Part shown: piece by piece, positions 42,522 through 51,528 of the stretch
How positions within the stretch are numbered: position 1 is the stretch's first letter
Layout of the letters: each line of letters begins with the position of its first letter
NCBI RefSeq assembly: GCF_003184905.1
Contig: NZ_QFRU01000010.1
Span: 62,001 to 126,000, forward strand
Length of the DNA stretch: 64,000 nucleotides
Source: Bacillus sp. CGMCC 1.16541
GTDB taxonomy: Bacteria > Bacillota > Bacilli > Bacillales > Bacillaceae_H
Direction of reading: 5' to 3'
Made by a program: the position numbers and the translations under genes
The notes under the pieces: generated by a model
What the model was told of the DNA's origin: nothing
The model's database searches: none
Seen by the model: only the letters and a program-made list of their open reading frames with translations

Positions 42522-43841
42522 ATGTCAAACGATTGGAGTCATTTATTTAATAGAATGCCAGAGTTACTAGCACCGAGTATGGCAAAAGATCATCCAAACC
42601 TACCAGTTGTAAAAGAAGAAGGGTGTTACTACTATGGGGTAGATGGAAAGAAATACTTAGATTTTACATCAGGGATTGCGACAACCAACGTTGGACATCG
42701 TCATCCGAAAGTGGTCCAAGCGGTGAAAGATGGAGTTGATCAACTGATGCATGGACCGTCGGGTGTCATTATGTACGAATCGATTTTACGATTAGCGGAT
42801 GAGCTTGGAAAAGTGTTACCGGGTGATTTAGATTGTTTCTTCTTTGCGAATAGTGGAACGGAAGCCATTGAAGGAGCAATGAAGTTAGCGAAGCATGTAA
42901 CAAAGCGTCCGTATGTTGTATCGTTCATTGGGTGTTTTCATGGTCGTTCTATGGGGTCATTAAGTGTTTCAACGTCAAAAAGTAAATATCGTAAGTATCA
43001 ACAGCCTTCAGGGTTAACGTATCAATTGCCATATGCAAATGTGAAAGAGTGTCCAGAAGGGATAGATCCAGAAAGCTATTTCCCTGAAAAGCTTGAGAAA
43101 GATTTTGAAACGATATTTAACCACCAAGTCACACCGGAAGAAGTAGCTGCAGTCATCATTGAGCCTGTATTAGGAGAAGGCGGATACGTCATTCCGCCGA
43201 AAGCTTGGATGAAAAAGCTTCGTGAAATTTGTGACCGTCACGGCATTTTACTGATCTTTGATGAAGTTCAAACAGGATTCGGTCGTACGGGTGAATGGTT
43301 TGCAGCTCAAACATTTGATGTGACACCTGATATTATGGCTATCGCAAAAGGAATTGCTTCAGGAATGCCATTAAGTGCAACAGTTGCTTCACAAGAATTG
43401 ATGAAACAATGGCCACTAGGAAGCCACGGAACAACATTTGGCGGAAATCCGATTGGCTGTTCGGCAGCACTTGCGACACTTGAAGTGATTAAAGAAGAGA
43501 ATCTTCTCGAACATACAAAAGAAGTGGGCGCGTATGCGGTTGAGAAGCTGCAATTACTGAAAGAAAAGCATGATGTGATTGGCGATATTCGTGCAGTTGG
43601 ATTAATGATTGGAATTGAGATTATTGATCCTGTCACGAAAAAACCAAATGGTGATGGACTATTTAAAATTTTAGACATCGCGTTAGAAAAAGGGGTACTG
43701 TTCTACTTCTGCGGAAATTCAAGTGAAGTGATTCGTATGGTACCACCTTTAACAGTGACGAAAGAACAGATCGATGATGGATTACAGATGTTAGATGAAT
43801 CGATTGAAGAGTATGTTGCACAATTAACAATAAACGTGTAA
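42522..43841 (+). CDS. Class III PLP-dependent aminotransferase (GabT/ornithine aminotransferase-like)
   Basis: 439 residues. It has [33 protein letters not shown] (PLP phosphate), [10 protein letters not shown], the aspartate of [15 protein letters not shown] and the PLP lysine in [15 protein letters not shown] (near residue 270). It transfers an omega- or alpha-amino group to 2-oxoglutarate or pyruvate; the donor cannot be set from sequence. GGAGGAAGTAG precedes the ATG and the gene is tightly coupled to the YjiH-family permease. Confidence 0.9.
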   Translation: MSNDWSHLFNRMPELLAPSMAKDHPNLPVVKEEGCYYYGVDGKKYLDFTSGIATTNVGHRHPKVVQAVKDGVDQLMHGPSGVIMYESILRLADELGKVLPGDLDCFFFANSGTEAIEGAMKLAKHVTKRPYVVSFIGCFHGRSMGSLSVSTSKSKYRKYQQPSGLTYQLPYANVKECPEGIDPESYFPEKLEKDFETIFNHQVTPEEVAAVIIEPVLGEGGYVIPPKAWMKKLREICDRHGILLIFDEVQTGFGRTGEWFAAQTFDVTPDIMAIAKGIASGMPLSATVASQELMKQWPLGSHGTTFGGNPIGCSAALATLEVIKEENLLEHTKEVGAYAVEKLQLLKEKHDVIGDIRAVGLMIGIEIIDPVTKKPNGDGLFKILDIALEKGVLFYFCGNSSEVIRMVPPLTVTKEQIDDGLQMLDESIEEYVAQLTINV

Positions 43842-43861
43842 GGTGTCAAACAAAGAAGAAG

Positions 43862-44092
43862 GTGGGACATAACGAAATGATTCCTTCTCAAAAACGAACA
43901 AGAACGTTTCTGTCATCGTTATGTTACAACAACAAGTTCGTTCCATTTCGCTCCAGCCACTCGCTTTTTGCGGGGAGGAACCTGAGCCTCCTCGTTCCTG
44001 CGGGGTCTCAGCCTTTCCTCTATTTCCCGCAGGATTCGAGTGTCCTACGCTCCATTCCACTATTCTTTTAAACTGGTTTTTTAATCAAAAAA
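43862..44092. repeat. Dispersed ~230-bp intergenic repeat, copy 2
   Basis: Same element and orientation as 28393-28624, with scattered substitutions. Here the outer sequence forms a long-range inverted repeat: GAAGAAGGTGGGACATAA (from 43855) against TTATGTCCCAGCCTCTTCTT (44155-44174). The repeat appears to sit inside a GTGGGACATAA...TTATGTCCCAGCC hairpin like the terminator at 4278. Several short antisense or sense frames here are not genes. Confidence 0.85.
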
Positions 44093-44093
44093 C

Positions 44094-44134
44094 ATCCGAA
44101 CTATAAATAGAATATAACTATAAATAGTTCGGAT
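44094..44134. repeat. Inverted repeat beside dispersed repeat copy 2
   Basis: ATCCGAACTAT (44094-44104) pairs with ATAGTTCGGAT (44124-44134). A CTATAAATAG direct repeat (44101-44110 and 44118-44127) lies inside. It is absent next to copy 1. Confidence 0.6.
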
Positions 44135-44191
44135 ATCTTATCGACTGAAACACTTATGTCCCAGCCTCTTCTTTTTCGTTTTTGCTAAAGA

Positions 44192-44650
44192 TTAAACGAC
44201 GTGTTTACTATCCTGTTTTCTCATTCGATTAAAGTAAAGGAAAATGGGGAATGGAATAATGATAAACCCAAAGCTTTTAATGATCGTGTTTATTCCTTGC
44301 TGCTTTGTACGTTCGGTTTCTCTGTCAATCATTCGCTCATAGTCTTGGCGAATGATTTCTTCATTTAGGTCGATTTTACGATCTTGTGCTTCTGCCATCC
44401 GACTAAACTTGTAGTCTTCATATCGCTCATAGTACGTTGTTGGACTGACGTAATCAGATGCACCCATGAAGATGCCAATTCCTCCTCCAATGGTCATCAT
44501 AAGTGTGAAAAACAAAACGAGGTAAACGTATAATTGCTTAAACATATCTTCTTTCTCTCCTTCTTTTTTGTTTTTGGCTACTGCGAATGTAAGAAATGCA
44601 ATTAAAAGAATTGGTAAACCTAATGAGAAAAGTAAACTAATCAAAACCAT
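44192..44650 (-). CDS. Small membrane protein of unknown function
   Basis: 152 residues. Hydrophobic helices lie at about 3-24, 43-66 and 126-145. Between the second and third is a charged loop of about 60 residues (ERYEDYKFSRMAEAQDRK and a run of E/R/D) that is probably helical. No family recognised. The start ATG is preceded on the minus strand by GAGGAGC. Its stop lies next to the GGGACATAA-type hairpin. The upstream stretch 44651-44996 has no gene that I can support. Confidence 0.7.
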   Translation of the reverse strand: MVLISLLFSLGLPILLIAFLTFAVAKNKKEGEKEDMFKQLYVYLVLFFTLMMTIGGGIGIFMGASDYVSPTTYYERYEDYKFSRMAEAQDRKIDLNEEIIRQDYERMIDRETERTKQQGINTIIKSFGFIIIPFPIFLYFNRMRKQDSKHVV

Positions 44651-44996
44651 TGTCAGAGCTCCTCACCATTTATGTTGTCTTTTTGTTATTTTTTACCTTA
44701 TTATAACTGAATAGTTGTGATTTGTCTGTGGGAAAGAAGAAAGGTTGTTTTTATCAAGCAGCCTATAGATAAGACAATCTTACAAAAAGTGAGAAAAAAT
44801 AGAGGGAATTTTGTACTAGTTGTGGAATGGTTTTCATATATTGTGAATGTGAATGAATGAACGTACGCAAATCAGCAAGGTAACAGAGATTAGAGAGGGT
44901 TGAACATCGATTTTGTGGAAAAAGCATGTGAATCATTAAGTGAAAAATGAAAGCGAATTCTTATCTTTTAGATAAAAAAATATTTTCTGAAAGCTG

Positions 44997-45025
44997 TTGA
45001 CAGCTTGTGCAATCGATTGTATGAT
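44997..45025 (+). promoter_or_regulatory. Sigma-A promoter of the SAM riboswitch transcript
   Basis: TTGACA (44997-45002), a 17-nt spacer and TATGAT (45020-45025). It lies 38 bp before the aptamer, so the riboswitch is still transcribed. Confidence 0.8.
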
Positions 45026-45062
45026 TGTAAACATAACTTAATCAAAACATTTTTCGACAAAA

Positions 45063-45166
45063 TTCTTATCAAGAGAGGTAGAGGGATTTGGCCCTATGAC
45101 ACCTCGGCAACGGACTTTTTAAAGCACCGTGCCAACTCCAGCAAGCAGTTGCTTGACAGATAAGAA
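45063..45166 (+). promoter_or_regulatory. SAM-I (S-box) riboswitch aptamer
   Basis: P1 is TTCTTATC (45063-45070) with GATAAGAA (45159-45166). Inside are the S-box landmarks AGAGAGGTAGAGGGA, GGCCCTATGA, CTCGGCAAC and the GTGCCAACTCCAGCA stretch. It binds S-adenosylmethionine and normally represses methionine, cysteine or SAM genes by termination. Here a terminator follows, but no sulfur-metabolism gene does. Confidence 0.93.
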
Positions 45167-45196
45167 GACGGAAGGCTTACTTAATTACGTGATCCC

Positions 45197-45245
45197 AACC
45201 TCTTCTTGCAGTCAACTCGGCAACTGTAAGGGGAGGTTTTATATT
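45197..45245 (+). terminator. Expression-platform terminator of the SAM riboswitch
   Basis: A 16-bp stem with G-U pairs (45197-45212 with 45223-45238) is followed by a T-rich run. Confidence 0.88.
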
Positions 45246-45302
45246 TTTCTTTAAAACCGAGTAAATTGATAAGTCTAATAAAACTTAATATAGATAGAAG
45301 GA

Positions 45303-45347
45303 AGTCATTCTGTCTACATGAAAATGTAGGAACAGGATGACTTTTTT
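45303..45347 (+). terminator. Second terminator behind the SAM riboswitch
   Basis: AGTCAT...CTACAT-GAAA-ATGTAG...GATGACT (45303-45341) is followed by T6. Only about 57 bp without an ORF lie between the two terminators. Nothing else is recognised up to the lipoprotein gene. Confidence 0.8.
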
Positions 45348-45484
45348 AGAATGAACATTATTGGTTCGGTGTGACAAATCCAACCCTTGATTATATGATG
45401 AGAACGTTTAAAGAGGAAAAAGAAGTAGTGCAAAGTACAAGTGTTAAAAATGTGGTAGAATAAGGATAAAAAGGCGGAGAGCGA

Positions 45485-45982
45485 TTGAAACGATTTTTGG
45501 TTACTCTAGTGCTGAGTGTGAGCTTAATTGGTTGTGCAATGTCAGAGGAAACAGATGATATGTACTTAATTCCTGAAGGATACGAAGGAGATGTGTATAT
45601 TTTTTATAATGTAAAAGGTGCACATCCTCTCAAACAGGAAGACGAGTACGACGTGTATGACGTGAATGATGAAGGTTATTTTGTCACATCGACTGCTGAT
45701 ATGGATTACGGCACGGTTACTGATCGTTACTATTATATAGATAAAAGTGGGAAGCGAACGAAGATTGATGAAAGTTGTGTTCGAGGGATGGGAACCGGGG
45801 AGTTTCAAAATGATCCTAATAGTAAAGAAGTGATTCGAATTCGTTACACCGGTGTTGAAGTGACACGCACTCAATGCGGAACTAAATTTGTACAGTCAGC
45901 TAATGGAATCGATCATGATCAGATGGAGTTGGTACTTGAAAACGTAGTAGAGAAGTACTATGGACAAAAACTACAAAGATAA
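45485..45982 (+). CDS. Lipoprotein of unknown function (DUF6843-like)
   Basis: 165 residues starting at TTG, with AAGGCGGAGAG upstream. The lipoprotein signal has LIGC (cysteine at residue 17). The mature part is beta-rich, with IPEGYEGDVYIFYN, which resembles Bacillus lipoproteins of the DUF6843 kind, and a paired-cysteine pattern (ESCVRG and RTQCGT). It lies about 140 bp after the second terminator behind the SAM riboswitch, so control by SAM is doubtful. Confidence 0.75.
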   Translation: MKRFLVTLVLSVSLIGCAMSEETDDMYLIPEGYEGDVYIFYNVKGAHPLKQEDEYDVYDVNDEGYFVTSTADMDYGTVTDRYYYIDKSGKRTKIDESCVRGMGTGEFQNDPNSKEVIRIRYTGVEVTRTQCGTKFVQSANGIDHDQMELVLENVVEKYYGQKLQR

Positions 45983-45997
45983 TAAAATAAAAATCAT

Positions 45998-46092
45998 TCA
46001 AAATGAGCAATTCATACGCATTGCCCTTGTCACACCTGTTTAAAATCAATGAGGAAACAGATGAGAGGTGTTGTGTTGAATGGCTTTTTTTG
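45998..46092 (+). terminator. Possible complex terminator after the lipoprotein
   Basis: CACACCTGTTT pairs with AAACAG...AGGTGTTGTG, and CATTCAA pairs further out with TTGAATGG, followed by seven T (46084-46090). The stem is interrupted, so this call is tentative. Confidence 0.4.
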
Positions 46093-46194
46093 TTTAGTGT
46101 TTGAATAGTACATATTAGTAAAAACGGAAGGTTCGACCATTTTGAAGTGAAAATCAATCATGGTCACGATTAACAAAAAAATTGTCGATTTTTG

Positions 46195-46223
46195 TTGACG
46201 TACTTGTATATACAGGTTAGAAT
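46195..46223 (+). promoter_or_regulatory. Trehalose operon promoter
   Basis: TTGACG (46195-46200), a 17-nt spacer and TAGAAT (46218-46223). The first TreR operator fills the spacer. Confidence 0.8.
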
Positions 46224-46254
46224 GAAATCGTAATCATCTTCCTGTATATACAAG
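46203..46254 (+). promoter_or_regulatory. Two TreR operators
   Basis: CTTGTATATACAGG (46203-46216) and CCTGTATATACAAG (46241-46254) are exact reverse complements of each other. Each matches the B. subtilis tre operator TTGTATATACAA at 11 of 12 positions. TreR bound here would block polymerase until trehalose-6-phosphate is present. Confidence 0.88.
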
Positions 46255-46370
46255 TTTGAGAATTAAAATGAAAGCGGTATATAGGGAAGAGAGATTATAT
46301 GGATATCCAACATTAAATTAGTGAAAAATAGCAAATAGCATAACGACATTATTTTATATTTTGTCAAACA

Positions 46371-46384
46371 TGAAAACGGTAACA
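46371..46384 (+). promoter_or_regulatory. CcpA cre box in the treP leader
   Basis: TGAAAACGGTAACA fits TGWNANCGNTNWCA fully. It touches the treP ribosome site, well downstream of the promoter, so a roadblock mechanism is likely. A weaker cre-like sequence lies at about 46270. Confidence 0.7.
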
Positions 46385-46396
46385 GGAGGGAATGGG

Positions 46397-47797
46397 ATGA
46401 GTATTAATCGAGAATCAGTTGAACAAATTGTTCAAGCGGTTGGCGGGAAAGACAACATTTCAGCAGCGACACATTGCGTCACGCGTTTACGCTTAGTCTT
46501 AAAAGACGAAAGCAAAGTTGATCAAGACGCATTAAATAATCATGATTTAGTAAAAGGTTCATTCTCAACAAGTGGTCAATTCCAAGTAGTTATTGGACAA
46601 GGGACTGTTGATAAAGTGTATAAAGAGATGGTGGCGATTACAGGAATCGGTGAAGTCTCAAAAGAAGAAGTGAAAAATGAAGCGGCTAAAAATATGAATC
46701 CACTTCAGCGTGCGATTAAGACGCTAGCGGATATTTTTATCCCAATTTTACCAGCCATCGTAACAGCTGGTTTACTTATGGGGATTAACAACGTTTTAAC
46801 TGGACCTGGTATCTTTTATGATGACAAATCGATTGTAGATGTTCATACACAGTGGGCTGATTTTGCGAACATGATTAACTTAATTGCGAATACAGCGTTC
46901 GTGTTTTTGCCAGGCTTGATTGGGTGGTCTGCGGTTAATCGATTCGGCGGAAGTCCGTTACTCGGAATTGTACTAGGATTAATGCTTGTACATCCAGACT
47001 TATTAAATGCATGGGGATACGGAGCGGCTGAAGAAGTACCCACTTGGAACTTGTTCGGCTTTGAAGTAGAGAAAGTCGGTTATCAAGGACAAGTCTTACC
47101 CGTATTATTTGCTTCTCTTTTACTAGCGAAAATTGAAGTGTTCTTACGAAAACGTATTCCAGATGGTTTTCAACTACTCGTTGTTGCACCAGTGGCATTG
47201 TTAGTAACAGGTTTTCTATCGTTTATCGCGATTGGACCCATTACGTTTGCATTAGGTAATGTCATTACAGATGGGGTTGTTGGTGTTTTTGAAGCAGTAC
47301 CAGCACTTGGTGGTTTAATTTATGGTGGATTATACGCACCGCTTGTTATTACGGGTATGCACCATACGTTTTTAGCGGTTGATTTACAATTAATAGGCAG
47401 CACAGGTGGAACGTTCTTATGGCCGATGGTGGCTTTATCAAACATTGCCCAAGGCTCTGCTGCATTTGCGATGATGGTATTAGCGAAAAATGATGAGAAG
47501 TTAAAAGGATTATCATTAACATCAGGAGTTTCAGCGTGGTTAGGGATTACAGAGCCAGCGATGTTCGGGGTAAACTTACGCTTTAGATATGCGTTCATTT
47601 CAGCCATTATCGGTTCAGCGATTGCCGGATTAGTTATTTCAATGGCAGGTGTAAAAGCACCGTCAATTGGAATCGGTGGAATTCCAGCGCCGTTATCGAT
47701 TTTCCCGCAAAACTGGGGAGCGTTCTTCATTGGAATGGGAATCGTTATTGTTGTACCGTTTGTGTTAACGTTAATTTTAGGGAAAATGAAGAAGTAA
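46397..47797 (+). CDS. treP: PTS trehalose-specific EIIBC component
   Basis: 466 residues. The EIIB domain comes first, with the phosphorylated cysteine in ATHCVTRLRLVLKD (near residue 28). An EIIC domain with about 10 membrane helices follows, including GLLMGINNVLTGPGIF, YAPLVITGMHHTFLAVDLQLI and ITEPAMFGVNLRF. No EIIA domain is present, so phosphate must come from another EIIA-Glc, as in B. subtilis TreP. ATG 46397 is chosen because CAGGAGGGAA precedes it. It brings trehalose in as trehalose-6-phosphate and is the first gene of the tre operon. Confidence 0.93.
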   Translation: MSINRESVEQIVQAVGGKDNISAATHCVTRLRLVLKDESKVDQDALNNHDLVKGSFSTSGQFQVVIGQGTVDKVYKEMVAITGIGEVSKEEVKNEAAKNMNPLQRAIKTLADIFIPILPAIVTAGLLMGINNVLTGPGIFYDDKSIVDVHTQWADFANMINLIANTAFVFLPGLIGWSAVNRFGGSPLLGIVLGLMLVHPDLLNAWGYGAAEEVPTWNLFGFEVEKVGYQGQVLPVLFASLLLAKIEVFLRKRIPDGFQLLVVAPVALLVTGFLSFIAIGPITFALGNVITDGVVGVFEAVPALGGLIYGGLYAPLVITGMHHTFLAVDLQLIGSTGGTFLWPMVALSNIAQGSAAFAMMVLAKNDEKLKGLSLTSGVSAWLGITEPAMFGVNLRFRYAFISAIIGSAIAGLVISMAGVKAPSIGIGGIPAPLSIFPQNWGAFFIGMGIVIVVPFVLTLILGKMKK

Positions 47798-47906
47798 GGT
47801 CTTAAAGTAGATAAAGGGGGACGAGACCAACAGCATAAGGAGAATATCCATGCTTGTTGGCTTCGTCTTTTTCTGTTTTAAAGCGAACAACAAAGGAGCT
47901 GACAAC

Positions 47907-49583
47907 ATGTCACAAGCTTGGTGGAAGCAAAGTGTCATTTATCAAATTTATCCGCGTAGTTTTATGGACTCAAATGGAGATGGAATTGGCGATTTACAAG
48001 GGATTATTTCAAAACTAGATTACTTAAAAAATTTAGGAATCGATGTAATCTGGTTATCTCCTGTTTATAAGTCTCCAAATGATGATAATGGGTATGATAT
48101 TAGTGATTACCAAGATATTATGGATGAGTTTGGAACGTTAGCCGATTGGGAGCAATTACTACACGAGGTACATAACCGCGGAATGAAGCTTATTATGGAC
48201 CTTGTGGTGAATCATAGTTCGGATGAGCACGCGTGGTTTGTGGAATCACGTCAGTCAAAAGGCAATCCGTACCGTGATTATTATATATGGCGGGAAGGCA
48301 AAGATGGAAAAGAACCAAACAACTGGGCATCTAACTTTGGTGGGTCTGCTTGGGAGTATGATGAGCAAACTGGCGAATACTTTTTACATCTTTTCTCGAA
48401 AAAGCAGCCTGACTTAAATTGGGAAAACGAAAGACTTCGTCAAGAAGTGTACGACATGATGACATGGTGGCTTGAAAAAGGTATTGATGGATTTCGAATG
48501 GATGTGATTAATTTTATTTCTAAAGTAGATGGACTTCCTGATGATGAGCCCAAGCCTGGACAGAAATATGCATCAGGTAGTAAATATTATCGCAATGGTC
48601 CACGCATTCATGAATACTTTCAAGAAATGAATGAAAAAGTGTTGAGGAAGTATGATGTGATGACAGTAGGTGAAATGCCAGGTGTAAAGCCAGAACATGC
48701 GGAACTTTATACCGACCCAAGTCGAAACGAATTGAACATGGTATTTCAATTTGAACATATGGGCTTAGACAATGGACCGAACGGAAAGTGGGATTTAAAG
48801 CCGTTAGATTTAGCTGATTTAAAATGGAGCTTGTCTCGTTGGCAGTATGCGCTTGAACATAAAGGGTGGAACAGCTTGTATTTTAATAATCATGATCAGC
48901 CTCGGGTCGTATCACGGTTTGGTAATGACCGAGAATATCGCGAAAAGTCAGCGAAAATGCTTGGTACTTTGCTTCATATGATGAAAGGCACACCTTATGT
49001 ATATCAAGGGGAAGAGCTTGGGATGACTAACGTAAAGTTTGACAGCATTGAGGAGTACCGTGATATTGAGACGTTAAACATGTATAAAGAGTACCAAGAA
49101 AAAGGTGTATCTGAAGAAAGCATCATGGAAAGCATTTATGCAAAAGGCCGTGACAATGCGCGAACACCAATGCAGTGGGATGATAGTGAATATGCTGGTT
49201 TTACAACGGGTACACCGTGGATTGCGGTGAACCCAAATTATAAACAAATCAATGCGAAACAAGTGATAGAAGATCCAAAGTCGGTGTATCATTATTACCG
49301 CAAATTGATCGAGCTTCGCAAACAATACGACGTGATTGTTCACGGAAGATACAAATTAATCGAAGATACTCATCCGTCCGTTTACGCGTACACCCGTCAA
49401 TTACATGAGCAAACACTCGTCGTTATTTGTAACTTTTATGAAGAAGAATGTGAATTTACGTTGCCAGAAAACATTCATTATGACCGTTTGGAATTGCTGT
49501 TGAGTAATGAGGACAATGTTAGAGGTGACATTCAATCGTTCACATTAAATCCTTATGAAGCAAGAATTTACTTATTAAAATAA
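47907..49583 (+). CDS. GH13 alpha-glucosidase, oligo-1,6-glucosidase (MalL) type
   Basis: 558 residues. The GH13 regions are LVVNHSSDEHAW, GFRMDVINFISK (nucleophile aspartate near residue 200), TVGEMPG (acid/base glutamate) and FNNHDQPRVVSRFG. Its FSKKQPDLNWENERLRQEVYD and SPNDDNGYDISDY are closer to oligo-1,6-glucosidases than to trehalose-6-phosphate hydrolase. ATG 47907 has AAAGGAGCTGAC upstream; an earlier in-frame ATG (47850) has no good support. It is inserted between treP and treA, so the operon may also handle isomaltose- or sucrose-type sugars. Confidence 0.85.
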   Translation: MSQAWWKQSVIYQIYPRSFMDSNGDGIGDLQGIISKLDYLKNLGIDVIWLSPVYKSPNDDNGYDISDYQDIMDEFGTLADWEQLLHEVHNRGMKLIMDLVVNHSSDEHAWFVESRQSKGNPYRDYYIWREGKDGKEPNNWASNFGGSAWEYDEQTGEYFLHLFSKKQPDLNWENERLRQEVYDMMTWWLEKGIDGFRMDVINFISKVDGLPDDEPKPGQKYASGSKYYRNGPRIHEYFQEMNEKVLRKYDVMTVGEMPGVKPEHAELYTDPSRNELNMVFQFEHMGLDNGPNGKWDLKPLDLADLKWSLSRWQYALEHKGWNSLYFNNHDQPRVVSRFGNDREYREKSAKMLGTLLHMMKGTPYVYQGEELGMTNVKFDSIEEYRDIETLNMYKEYQEKGVSEESIMESIYAKGRDNARTPMQWDDSEYAGFTTGTPWIAVNPNYKQINAKQVIEDPKSVYHYYRKLIELRKQYDVIVHGRYKLIEDTHPSVYAYTRQLHEQTLVVICNFYEEECEFTLPENIHYDRLELLLSNEDNVRGDIQSFTLNPYEARIYLLK

Positions 49584-49778
49584 TGAATTGACAAAGGAGA
49601 ATTAATACGTAATCAAGGTTGATCTTGTGCATACAACGCTACTCGAAATTGATTGAAATAGAAGGTGTGAAACTGTAGCGAGAGCAACCTAAAGTGGAAA
49701 TTTAACTTCTATCAATACGTATGAACTTTTAGCAATGTTTAGTAAAACAGCTTAAAATAAAAAATGGTGGTGCTTAAA

Positions 49779-51464
49779 ATGAAACAACCTTGGTGGAAGA
49801 AATCAGTTGTGTATCAAATTTATCCGAAAAGCTTTTATGACACAAACGGGAATGGTGTCGGAGATTTACAAGGTATTATTTCAAAGCTTGATTATTTAAA
49901 AGAGCTAGGTGTAGATGTTGTATGGTTAACACCTATTTACAAATCACCTCAACGTGATAATGGGTATGATATTAGCGATTACTTTAACATTCACGAAGAA
50001 TACGGGACGATGGAAGACTTTGATCGTTTGTTAGAGGAAGCACATAAACGCGACATTAAAGTCATTATGGACATCGTTGTGAACCATACGTCAACTGAGC
50101 ATGAATGGTTCAAAAAATCAGCACAATCAAAAGACAGCGACTATCGTGATTTTTACATTTGGAAAGACGGAAAAGAAGATGGAAGTGAGCCAACAAACTG
50201 GGAGTCAAAGTTTGGTGGAAACGCGTGGAAATACGATGAACAAACAGGTCAATACTACTTGCATTTATTTGACGTGACACAAGCAGATTTAAACTGGGAA
50301 AATGAAGAAGTGCGTAAAAGTGTGTATGACATGATGCATTTCTGGTTTAAAAAAGGTGTGGATGGTTTCCGCTTAGATGTCATCAACTTAATCTCGAAAG
50401 ATCAACGTTTCTTAGATGATGATGGTTCGGTTGCACCTGGAGATGGTCGTAAATTTTACACAGATGGTCCACGTGTTCATGAATTTATGCATGAAATGAA
50501 CCAAGAAGTATTTTCGAAGTATGATGTGATGACGGTTGGAGAAATGTCATCAACAACGCTTGATCATTGTGTGAAATATACACACCCAGAACGCAATGAA
50601 TTAAGCATGACGTTTAACTTCCATCATTTAAAAGTGGATTATCCAAACGGTGAAAAGTGGGCATTAGCTGATTTTGATTTCATTAAATTAAAAGACATTT
50701 TATCAACGTGGCAAGTAGGTATGAACAAAGGTGGCGGCTGGAATGCCTTGTTCTGGTGTAACCATGACCAACCGCGCGTCGTTTCTCGTTACGGAGATGA
50801 TGGTACGTATCACAATGAATCAGCGAAAATGCTTGCGACAACGGTTCACATGATGCAAGGAACGCCTTATATTTATCAAGGAGAAGAAATCGGAATGACG
50901 AATCCGAAGTTTGACTCAATTGATGAATACCGCGATGTTGAATCGTTAAACATTTACGACATTAAGCGTAAAGAAGGTATGAGTGATCGTGACATCATTG
51001 AGATTTTAAAAAGTAAATCGCGTGATAACTCCCGTACGCCTGTTCAGTGGGACGATAGCGACAACGCTGGGTTTACAAAAGGAACACCGTGGATTTATCC
51101 AGCAGCGAACTACAAACAAATTAACGTGGAGAACGCACTCAACGATCAAAACTCAGTGTTTTATCATTATCAACAATTAATTAAGCTTCGTAAAGAATAC
51201 GACATTATTACAGATGGTGATTATGAGTTACTTTTAGCGGATGATGAAGAAATCTTTGCGTATGTTCGTAACGGTGTTGGCGAGAAGTTACTTGTGGTGA
51301 ACAACTTCTACGGAAAAGAAACAACATTCGAGTTGCCAGCAAACGTAGAAATTGAAGGCTACAACAGTAACATCTTACTTTCTAACTATGACGATTCGCC
51401 GGCAGATGTAAAGAAAATCACATTAAGACCGTATGAGTCGATAGTGTATCATTTAACGAAATAA
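49779..51464 (+). CDS. treA: Trehalose-6-phosphate hydrolase (phospho-alpha-glucosidase)
   Basis: 561 residues. It follows B. subtilis TreA closely: PWWKKSVVYQIYPKSF, DLNWENEEVRKSVYDMMHFW, GVDGFRLDVINLISKDQRF (nucleophile aspartate), TVGEMSSTTLDHC (acid/base glutamate), NALFWCNHDQPRVVSRYGDD and SRDNSRTPVQWDD. It splits trehalose-6-phosphate into glucose and glucose-6-phosphate. ATG 49779 is preferred to 49764 (GGTGGT upstream). The 195-bp gap before it has no gene; an orphan AAAGGAGAATTAATACG lacks a start codon. Confidence 0.92.
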   Translation: MKQPWWKKSVVYQIYPKSFYDTNGNGVGDLQGIISKLDYLKELGVDVVWLTPIYKSPQRDNGYDISDYFNIHEEYGTMEDFDRLLEEAHKRDIKVIMDIVVNHTSTEHEWFKKSAQSKDSDYRDFYIWKDGKEDGSEPTNWESKFGGNAWKYDEQTGQYYLHLFDVTQADLNWENEEVRKSVYDMMHFWFKKGVDGFRLDVINLISKDQRFLDDDGSVAPGDGRKFYTDGPRVHEFMHEMNQEVFSKYDVMTVGEMSSTTLDHCVKYTHPERNELSMTFNFHHLKVDYPNGEKWALADFDFIKLKDILSTWQVGMNKGGGWNALFWCNHDQPRVVSRYGDDGTYHNESAKMLATTVHMMQGTPYIYQGEEIGMTNPKFDSIDEYRDVESLNIYDIKRKEGMSDRDIIEILKSKSRDNSRTPVQWDDSDNAGFTKGTPWIYPAANYKQINVENALNDQNSVFYHYQQLIKLRKEYDIITDGDYELLLADDEEIFAYVRNGVGEKLLVVNNFYGKETTFELPANVEIEGYNSNILLSNYDDSPADVKKITLRPYESIVYHLTK

Positions 51465-51474
51465 GATAGGAAGA

Positions 51475-51505
51475 AGCGGTGGTTGTGCAAGCCATCGCTC
51501 TTTTT
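51475..51505 (+). terminator. Terminator between treA and treR
   Basis: AGCGGTGGTT (51475-51484) pairs with AGCCATCGCT (51490-51499, two G-U pairs), followed by T5. It probably lowers treR expression relative to treA. Confidence 0.75.
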
Positions 51506-51528
51506 GTACAATAAAGAAGGTGATAAAC

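Noticed and set aside
43862-44106. Short plus- and minus-strand frames across the second dispersed repeat
   Set aside because: They exist because the repeat is GC-richer; they are not kept open between the two copies and lack ribosome sites.
47320-47730. 136-codon minus-strand frame inside treP
   Set aside because: Shadow of the EIIC coding region; no supporting signals.
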